Positions 6,973 to 11,672 of a DNA stretch of 11,672 nucleotides are shown here, in pieces. The stretch comes from Sulfurimonas sp. (GTDB lineage Bacteria; Campylobacterota; Campylobacteria; Campylobacterales; Sulfurimonadaceae). The stretch spans positions 1 through 11,672 of the forward strand of contig JALUKS010000079.1 of NCBI GenBank assembly GCA_027056465.1, written 5' to 3'. Positions within the stretch are counted from its first letter, which is position 1. Each line of letters opens with the position of its first letter. Under the pieces are notes generated by a model. It did no database searches. It was not told the DNA's origin and saw only the letters and a list, made by a program, of their open reading frames with translations. The position numbers and the translations under genes are program-made.

Positions 6973-8892
6973 ATGCCAAATATAATGCGTAAGAAGATGG
7001 CTGATAGTATTAGATTTTTAGCTGCAGATATGGTTCAAGCTGCAAACAGTGGTCACCCTGGTGCGCCAATGGGACTTGCAGACATCGCAGTAGTTCTTAG
7101 TGAACACCTCAATCACAACCCTAAAAATCCTGATTGGTTAAATCGCGATAGATTGGTATTTTCTGGTGGACATGCAACAGGTCTTATCTACTCACTCTAC
7201 TATCTATGGGGCTATGGGCTTGAGATAGAGGACTTAAAAAACTTCCGTCAACTAGACTCTAAAACACCAGGACACCCAGAGTATGGACATACGGCAGGTA
7301 TAGAAATTACAACTGGACCATTAGGACAAGGTATCGCAAACGCTGTTGGTTTTGCAATGGCTTCTAAGTTTATGGGTGCTCAGGTAAACTCTGATACTGC
7401 TAATTTAATCGACCATAACGTTTACTGTCTTTGTGGCGATGGCGACTTAGAAGAGGGTATTTCTTATGAAGCTGCATCTATCGCTGGACACAATAAACTT
7501 GATAACTTAATTCTTATTTATGACTCAAATCGTATCACTATCGAGGGTTCTACTGATCTGAGTATCAGTGAAGATATCCGTATGCGTTTTGAAGCACAGA
7601 AGTGGAATGTTTTAGAGTGTAATGGGCATAATTATGATGCAATTGATGATGCTATTGTTCAGGCAAAAGAGAGTGATAAACCTACACTTATCATAGCAAA
7701 TACTATTATCGCAAAGGGTGCTGGTAAGTTAGAGGGTTCACACCATGCTCACGGCGCTCCTTTAGGGGATGATGTTATCGCTCAAGCAAAAGTAGATGCT
7801 GGATTTGACCCTGAAAAGAAATTTTTTGTAGCTGAAGATGCTCTTGCTAGATTTCGTTGTGCTATCGAGAAGGGTGACCTTTTAGAACGCGAGTGGATTC
7901 ATAGTCAAAAGACTCTTCCTTTGATGGAACAAAATGAAGCACTCTCAGCCCTACAAAATCCTGACTTTTCTCGCATAGAGTACCCACTGTTTGAAAAAGC
8001 AGAAGCGACTCGCTCTACAAATGGAAAAGTGATGAACGCCATCGCTCGTGCAATTCCAAGTTTTTTAGGTGGTTCAGCTGACCTTAGCCCATCTAACAAA
8101 ACAAACTTAAACGATATGGGAGTCTTCCCTAAGGGTAGAAATATCTACTTCGGTATTCGTGAACATGCTATGGCTTCTATAGTAAACGCGATGGCTCTTT
8201 ATGGACCACTACTACCTTTTTCGGCTACATTTTTTGTATTTTCAGACTATCTCAAACCAGCAACTCGTATCGCTGCTCTTGCAGGGATTCAAAACTTCTA
8301 CATCTGGACACATGATAGTATCGGTGTAGGCGAAGATGGTCCAACACACCAACCAATAGAACAACTCTCACAATTCCGTGCATTGCCAAACTTCTATGTA
8401 TGGCGTCCAGCTGATGGTGCAGAAAATGTCGAGGCTTGGAAAAAAGCACTCAGTATGAAAAAATCTCCATCTGCATTTGTATGTTCTCGCCAAAATCTTT
8501 CAGTGCTTCCAAATGCTGTAAGAGGGGAAGCTTCTCGTGGTGGTTATTTACTTGCAGAATCTGACAATGCCGTGATGAGTATCATGGCATCAGGTTCAGA
8601 GGTAGAACTAGCACTCAAAGTTAGAGAGACTCTTGCTGAGATAAGTGTACCAGTAAATGTTGTCTCTGTTCCATGTTATGACCTCTTCATCGAACAAGAT
8701 GCAGCGTATATGGCGTCTATCATCATAGAGGGTACAAAAACCGTAGCGATAGAAGCAGCTCGTGGATTAGAGTGGTATAAACTAGCAGATACCGTGATAG
8801 CGATGGATAGTTTCGGAGCATCAGCACCAGCCTCACTACTCTTTGAGAAGTTTGGTTTTAGTGTTGAGAGTATTATGGATAGAATCAAATAA
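6973..8892 (+). CDS. tkt: Transketolase
   Basis: This thiamine diphosphate enzyme moves two-carbon ketol units between sugar phosphates in the non-oxidative pentose phosphate pathway, in the cytosol as a dimer. Motifs in order are NSGHPGAPMGLADI (25-38, with catalytic-region His28), FSGGHATG (63-70), GPLGQG (115-120) and the cofactor motif GDGDLEEG (155-162) closed by N186. GIREHAM (394-400) carries the Glu397 that activates the cofactor, and THDSIGVGEDGPTHQP (446-461) has the substrate-binding His residues. A C-terminal domain with SGSEVELAL (540-548) completes the three-domain layout. At 639 residues it is slightly shorter than E. coli TktA (663). AAGGA at 6960-6964 overlaps the ispA stop, and the ispA-tkt order is as I recall from Campylobacter. 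A candidate terminator follows it. Confidence 0.97.
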   Translation: MPNIMRKKMADSIRFLAADMVQAANSGHPGAPMGLADIAVVLSEHLNHNPKNPDWLNRDRLVFSGGHATGLIYSLYYLWGYGLEIEDLKNFRQLDSKTPGHPEYGHTAGIEITTGPLGQGIANAVGFAMASKFMGAQVNSDTANLIDHNVYCLCGDGDLEEGISYEAASIAGHNKLDNLILIYDSNRITIEGSTDLSISEDIRMRFEAQKWNVLECNGHNYDAIDDAIVQAKESDKPTLIIANTIIAKGAGKLEGSHHAHGAPLGDDVIAQAKVDAGFDPEKKFFVAEDALARFRCAIEKGDLLEREWIHSQKTLPLMEQNEALSALQNPDFSRIEYPLFEKAEATRSTNGKVMNAIARAIPSFLGGSADLSPSNKTNLNDMGVFPKGRNIYFGIREHAMASIVNAMALYGPLLPFSATFFVFSDYLKPATRIAALAGIQNFYIWTHDSIGVGEDGPTHQPIEQLSQFRALPNFYVWRPADGAENVEAWKKALSMKKSPSAFVCSRQNLSVLPNAVRGEASRGGYLLAESDNAVMSIMASGSEVELALKVRETLAEISVPVNVVSVPCYDLFIEQDAAYMASIIIEGTKTVAIEAARGLEWYKLADTVIAMDSFGASAPASLLFEKFGFSVESIMDRIK

Positions 8893-8913
8893 TTTTCTAG
8901 TAACTTGAATAAG

Positions 8914-8962
8914 CCTTAGTATTTTGTAACACTAGGGTTAATTTACAAATTTTTCTTGTAAT
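8914..8962 (+). terminator. Candidate rho-independent terminator after tkt
   Basis: CCTTAGT (8914-8920) can pair with ACTAGGG (8931-8937) to form a seven-base stem with one G-U pair and a ten-base loop. It is followed by T-rich sequence (TTAATTT, then a run of T at 8950-8954). The stem is modest and the T tract is not immediately adjacent, so this may be a weak terminator. Confidence 0.4.
8943..8961. repeat. Inverted repeat TTACAA-N7-TTGTAA upstream of the haemoglobin gene
   Basis: Two exact six-base half-sites, 8943-8948 and 8956-8961, are separated by seven T-rich bases. The centre lies about 87 bases before the likely transcription start of the globin gene. It could be a regulator site or part of the tkt transcript end. 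No known consensus is claimed. Confidence 0.35.
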
Positions 8963-8987
8963 ACTATCTTGCTAAGTAATGGCATGG

Positions 8988-9006
8988 TATTTATATTTTA
9001 TAAATA
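8988..9006. repeat. AT-only inverted repeat over the -35 region of the globin promoter
   Basis: TATTTATA (8988-8995), then TTT, then TATAAATA (8999-9006) gives a perfect eight-base inverted repeat. Its centre (8997) is about 42 bases before the predicted start of transcription near 9039. That is the usual position of a class II activator site such as those of the Crp/Fnr family. The sequence is all A/T, so a chance palindrome is possible. Confidence 0.4.
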
Positions 9007-9020
9007 TAACTTTAACTTAA

Positions 9021-9032
9021 TTTTGCTATACT
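9021..9032 (+). promoter_or_regulatory. Extended -10 promoter of the truncated haemoglobin gene
   Basis: TTTTGCTATACT carries a -10 of five matches in six (TATACT, 9027-9032) with an extended TG. It has the same layout as the promoters at 4021 and 9471. A start near 9039 leaves a leader of about 25 bases; the ribosome site is a weak AAAGAGAG. Confidence 0.7.
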
Positions 9033-9063
9033 CTAAAAAAATCAAAAAGAGAGTATAAAACCA

Positions 9064-9441
9064 ATGCAAGCAAATGAAGTAACAAAAGAAAATCTTAGAC
9101 AAATGGTAAACCTATTTTACACAAAGGTTTTAAAAGATGAGCTAGTAGGACCTTTCTTTATAGAGAGGTTAGGTGATGATATGAAAAATGAGAAATGGAT
9201 TCCTCATCTTGAGCTTTTGACAAACTTTTGGGCTTCTATAGCTTTAGGAGATTTTGAATACAAAGGCAACCCTTTTGCACCTCATGCAAGTATGCAGAAT
9301 CTCTCAAGAGAAGCTTTTTCAAGATGGCTAGAACTTTTTGCTACTACACTAGATAGTATCTATATTCCTCAGATTGCAAATCAGTTAAAAGAGAGAAGTA
9401 GTGTTATCGCTGAAAATTTTATGAGAAATTTACAACTTTAA
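9064..9441 (+). CDS. Group III truncated haemoglobin (Ctb-like)
   Basis: At 125 residues this is a single globin domain of the truncated group III type. By comparison with my recollection of Campylobacter jejuni Ctb, Tyr19 (B10) lies in NLFYTKV and His48 in the E7 position before LLTNFW. Phe55-Trp56 are in the NFW motif, His74 in NPFAPH fits the proximal haem ligand, and Trp88 in RWLELF fits the G8 Trp. Group III globins bind haem in the cytosol and are linked to oxygen or nitric oxide handling. In C. jejuni, Ctb is part of the nitrosative stress response. It has its own promoter and stands apart from the tkt operon. A palindrome at about -42 suggests regulated expression. The physiological ligand here is inferred. 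Confidence 0.9.
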   Translation: MQANEVTKENLRQMVNLFYTKVLKDELVGPFFIERLGDDMKNEKWIPHLELLTNFWASIALGDFEYKGNPFAPHASMQNLSREAFSRWLELFATTLDSIYIPQIANQLKERSSVIAENFMRNLQL

Positions 9442-9454
9442 TAGTTTAGAGACA

Positions 9455-9464
9455 CACTTAAGTG
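9455..9464. repeat. Perfect 10-base palindrome CACTTAAGTG before the small cysteine gene
   Basis: CACTTAAGTG is its own reverse complement and ends six bases before the extended -10 at 9471, so it overlaps the -35 to spacer region. It could be an operator. It has no loop and no following T tract, so it is not a good terminator for the globin gene. Confidence 0.35.
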
Positions 9465-9470
9465 AATGTT

Positions 9471-9479
9471 TGCTAAAAT
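9471..9479 (+). promoter_or_regulatory. Extended -10 promoter of the small four-cysteine gene
   Basis: TGCTAAAAT contains -10 TAAAAT (9474-9479) with the extended TG and a T-rich upstream edge, the same form as the two other plus-strand promoters in this window. A start near 9486 leaves a leader of about 24 bases. Confidence 0.6.
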
Positions 9480-9498
9480 TATGAAAATTTAATGATTT

Positions 9499-9503
9499 AA
9501 GGA
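9499..9503 (+). promoter_or_regulatory. Strong Shine-Dalgarno for the small four-cysteine gene
   Basis: AAGGA lies six bases before the ATG at 9510. Together with the promoter at 9471 this is good evidence that the short frame is translated. Confidence 0.75.
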
Positions 9504-9509
9504 AAGAAA

Positions 9510-9668
9510 ATGGCACAAGTAGCAGAAAATATAGGATGTGAAAATCCAGAGTGTATAGCAAAAGATGATTGTAAACGTCAGGTTATAGCAAAAGATGGTT
9601 CAGCAGTAGAAGTAAAAACATTTGGTGGAACAGCTGAGAAGAAGTGTGGAAAGTTTTTAGCAAAATAG
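9510..9668 (+). CDS. Small four-cysteine protein of unknown function (52 residues)
   Basis: The frame runs from ATG to TAG without interruption and encodes 52 residues. Cysteines are at 10, 15, 21 and 46: C-x4-C-x5-C near the N-terminus, and the last in KKCGKF near the end. There is no signal peptide, so it should be cytosolic. The four Cys could bind zinc or an iron-sulfur cluster, or be redox active; none of the canonical ferredoxin or rubredoxin spacings fits. IAKDD (16-20) and IAKDG (26-30) are an internal repeat, matched by a 14-base exact DNA repeat at 9554-9567 and 9584-9597. It has its own extended -10 and a strong AAGGA. It sits between a globin and a lipoprotein gene whose GTG start would overlap its 3' end. 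I do not recognise the family. Confidence 0.8.
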   Translation: MAQVAENIGCENPECIAKDDCKRQVIAKDGSAVEVKTFGGTAEKKCGKFLAK

Positions 9669-10138
9669 ATTTGAGATACTTTCTTCTTCCCCTCTTTTTG
9701 CTCCTTAGTGCTTGTAGTCTTAAGAACTATGAGCAGAGTAGCTCAAAAATCTTCACTATAAAATCCCCTCATTTAAAGTTTTCAGATTTAGCATTTATTC
9801 GCCATAGTGGTGATGACCTCTCTGTAGAACTCTTTGAAGTTGGAAAACTAATCAAGAGTATTACTATTAACTATCTTGTCTGTGTAGATGAGGGTTGTAT
9901 GAGTCGTAGCAAATTTAATAGTGAATTTTTAAATAGTGCTTACCCCGATAAACTTTTACAAAATGTACTCTTAGGTCTGCCTATCTATAAGGGAAGAAAT
10001 AGAGTGAAAACAGTAGATGGTTATAGGCAAGAGATAGACTCTAAAGATGTTCATATCTTCTACAGAATAGAAAAAAAATCAATCTACTTCAAAGACAAAA
10101 AAAACAGAATATTGATAAAAATTAAGGATATAAAGTAA
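9644..10138 (+). CDS. Predicted lipoprotein of unknown function
   Basis: The N-terminus has a basic region, a Leu/Phe-rich core and a lipobox LSAC with Cys24. The mature protein is therefore probably lipid-anchored in the periplasm or outer membrane. The mature part (about 140 residues) is a mix of strands and short helices with two further cysteines, C80 and C85 (YLVCVDEGCMS), which could form a disulfide. It ends in a Lys-rich tail. The start is uncertain. GTG at 9644 overlaps the small cysteine gene by 25 bases and follows GAGAAGAAG. TTG at 9671, three bases after that gene's stop, would give a tidier signal peptide of 14 residues before the Cys. The stop TAA shares its last base with the nfo ATG (TAATG), so the two are probably coupled. 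No function can be assigned. Confidence 0.82.
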   Translation: MWKVFSKIDLRYFLLPLFLLLSACSLKNYEQSSSKIFTIKSPHLKFSDLAFIRHSGDDLSVELFEVGKLIKSITINYLVCVDEGCMSRSKFNSEFLNSAYPDKLLQNVLLGLPIYKGRNRVKTVDGYRQEIDSKDVHIFYRIEKKSIYFKDKKNRILIKIKDIK

Positions 10139-11031
10139 TGAGAAATAGTAATAAATTTGTAGGAGCGCACTGTTCAGCGAGTGGTGGCGTTTACAATGCT
10201 ATAACAAACGCAGAGGCTATCGGGGCAAAAGCTTTTGCTCTCTTCACAAAGAACCAACGCCAATGGGTAGCAAAAGATCTTGATAGAGAAACGATAGATA
10301 AGTTTAAGAGTATGCTAGAAGCGAGTGGCATACTCCCTAAACATATCTTACCTCACGACTCCTATCTTATCAACTTAGGGCATCCTGAAACTGATAAGCT
10401 TGAGAAGAGTAGAGTGGCGTTTGTAGATGAGCTTGAACGTTGTAGGCTTCTAGGGTTAGATAGACTTAACTTCCACCCTGGGAGTCACCTTACGAAAATG
10501 AAAAAAGCAGATAAAGAGAACATCGAGATAATGAAACCCATAGAGGATCTATGTCTTGATGTTATCGCTGAGTCTATCAATATCGCACTTGATAAGACAG
10601 AGGGTGTGAGTGCTGTTATTGAAAATACTGCTGGGCAGGGGAGTAACCTTGGTTGGCGTTTTGAGCATTTAGCACATATCATCGACAAGGTTGAGGATAA
10701 GAGTCGCATAGGTGTCTGCATAGATACTTGCCATATGTTTACGGCAGGGTATGACATTAGAACACGAGAGGCTTACGATAAAACTTGGGATGAGTTTGAG
10801 AGTGTTGTTGGGATGAACTACCTTATGGGTATGCACATCAACGACTCGAAGCCACCTCTAGGCTCTCATGTCGATAGACACCACTCACTCGGAGAGGGGG
10901 AGATAGGGCTTGATGCTTTTAGATTTATTATGAATGATGAGAGGATGGATGATATTCCTCTGATTTTAGAGACAATAGATGATACTATTTGGAAAGAAGA
11001 GATAGAACTTCTCTACTCTTTTGTGAAGTAA
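10138..11031 (+). CDS. nfo: Endonuclease IV (AP endonuclease, Nfo)
   Basis: Endonuclease IV cuts DNA 5' to abasic sites during base-excision repair and is a cytosolic TIM-barrel enzyme with three zinc ions. The nine metal ligands known from E. coli Nfo are all present: His73, His113, Glu162, Asp196, His199, His233, Asp246, His248 and Glu278. The offset from E. coli is constant at +4 for the first two and +17 for the rest, so there is one net insertion of about 13 residues between His113 and Glu162. Signatures seen are IENTAGQGSNLG (161-172), CIDTCHMFTAGYD (194-206) and HINDSKPPLGSHVDRH (233-248). The length of 297 residues compares with 285 in E. coli. The ATG overlaps the lipoprotein stop by one base. 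Confidence 0.97.
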   Translation: MRNSNKFVGAHCSASGGVYNAITNAEAIGAKAFALFTKNQRQWVAKDLDRETIDKFKSMLEASGILPKHILPHDSYLINLGHPETDKLEKSRVAFVDELERCRLLGLDRLNFHPGSHLTKMKKADKENIEIMKPIEDLCLDVIAESINIALDKTEGVSAVIENTAGQGSNLGWRFEHLAHIIDKVEDKSRIGVCIDTCHMFTAGYDIRTREAYDKTWDEFESVVGMNYLMGMHINDSKPPLGSHVDRHHSLGEGEIGLDAFRFIMNDERMDDIPLILETIDDTIWKEEIELLYSFVK

Positions 11032-11032
11032 T

Positions 11033-11672
11033 TTGAAAAATCTAATAAACTTTTTATCTCAAAAAGATGTTACAAAAGCAGCCATTTATGTACATCTAAA
11101 GTGTAGCAAAAGTGAGGCAGAGATACTCCAATACCTCTCTAAAATGTATATGCAGGGGCAAGATGAGATAGTTGTTCTTGAGATGCTCCAAGAGCTTTAT
11201 GAGAGTGAGAACTATAAACATCTTAGACATTTAGAGGAGATGAAAAATCTTCTTGAGCTAGGGTGGTTACACCAGCAGAGTTTTACCCCGATAAAAATCT
11301 CTGATGTTACTCCTTTGGAACTTCTTAACACTTCTGTTGGACTCACTCCCTCTTTTTTGAGACTACTGCAAGAGGGTTCACTTGAATCTGATTTGCCTGA
11401 TGTTAAACCTTATGCAGACCACTTAGAGTATCTTCAAGACCAATTTTTTAGAATAGAGCTTTATCAAAAGATGTCCGTTATTCGCCAAAATGTGCATGAA
11501 CACTCTCTCGGTATAGATAGACTCCAGAGAAAAATGAAACTTCTGGAGAGTCGTATCGCTGAGAGGGTAGAGCAGACTTCTGAGAAACTGGTACTTGACA
11601 AATTTTTTAAACAGAAGAAGATGAGTAATCTTGAACAGGTGATATTTATAGCACTGCTTCGTGAGGAGTATA
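11033..11672 (+). CDS. N-terminal part of a larger helical protein, cut by window edge (possibly an AAA-family ATPase)
   Basis: A frame opens with TTG at 11033, one base after the nfo stop, and stays open for 213 codons to the end of the window. The tight spacing, family-like codon use and absence of stops make it a real gene continuing beyond the edge. The visible part is helical, acidic and Leu/Glu-rich with no signal peptide. Residues about 150-190 (around RLQRKMKLLESRIAERVEQ) look like a coiled coil, and the last residues (LEQVIFIALLREEY) are amphipathic. I have a weak recollection that Campylobacterota AAA+ ATPases carry an N-terminal region of this style, but no Walker motif lies within the window. 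The function should be held open. The TTG is chosen for its position; the first ATG would remove about 38 residues. Confidence 0.75.
   Translation, partial: MKNLINFLSQKDVTKAAIYVHLKCSKSEAEILQYLSKMYMQGQDEIVVLEMLQELYESENYKHLRHLEEMKNLLELGWLHQQSFTPIKISDVTPLELLNTSVGLTPSFLRLLQEGSLESDLPDVKPYADHLEYLQDQFFRIELYQKMSVIRQNVHEHSLGIDRLQRKMKLLESRIAERVEQTSEKLVLDKFFKQKKMSNLEQVIFIALLREEY

Noticed and set aside
7905..8888. Reverse-strand open frames inside tkt
   Set aside because: They are antisense to conserved transketolase sequence, short and compositionally odd, and best explained by codon bias of the sense gene.
8927..8940. TAAC-N6-GTTA, resembling a Crp/Fnr-type NssR site for the haemoglobin gene
   Set aside because: The spacing differs from the TTAAC-N4-GTTAA I recall, it overlaps the candidate tkt terminator stem, and it lies about 105 bases before the likely start, too far for a usual activator position.
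10485..10757. Reverse-strand open frame inside nfo
   Set aside because: It is antisense to the metal-ligand region of endonuclease IV, with no independent signals.

Overview
This window is AT-rich, densely coded DNA from a member of the Campylobacterota (the former Epsilonproteobacteria). It probably belongs to a Sulfurimonas-like lineage, although the genus is an inference. Three signs support the phylum. The gene order Nfu-type protein / TPR-like protein / murE, followed further on by ybaB / PDZ protein / ispA / tkt, matches an order I recall from Campylobacter jejuni (around Cj1639 to Cj1645). The promoters share a TTTTGCTATAAT-type extended -10 with little visible -35. A Ctb-like group III truncated haemoglobin is present. 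No mobile element, CRISPR array, tRNA or rRNA was seen.

Layout. Bases 1-1107 hold an aldo/keto reductase cut at its 5' end. A plus-strand operon then runs from 1203 to 3389: Nfu-type Fe-S scaffold, TPR-like protein, and murE, which starts at a TTG overlapping the previous stop. A single minus-strand gene (3395-3940) for a small outer-membrane beta-barrel protein lies tail-to-tail with murE. A divergent promoter region at 3941-4054 carries two -10 elements that are the arms of an exact 11-bp inverted repeat. It drives a second tight plus-strand operon (4055-8892): thioredoxin-like [2Fe-2S] protein, panD, ybaB, PDZ protein, ispA and tkt. A 171-bp gap (8893-9063) contains a candidate terminator, two inverted repeats and the promoter of the haemoglobin gene (9064-9441). 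Next come a 52-residue four-cysteine protein with its own promoter (9510-9668), a predicted lipoprotein, endonuclease IV (nfo) and the 5' end of another gene cut by the window edge.

How the genes work together. Most are housekeeping functions: Fe-S cluster assembly, peptidoglycan (murE), pantothenate/CoA (panD), isoprenoids (ispA), pentose phosphates (tkt) and base-excision repair (nfo). The tight spacing suggests co-transcription more than a shared pathway. The accessory-looking parts are the outer-membrane protein with its apparently leaderless promoter, the haemoglobin with its palindromic promoter, and the small cysteine protein. I did not find convincing evidence of a wholly new multi-gene system. 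The small cysteine protein and the 3941-4054 promoter region are the best candidates for something undescribed.
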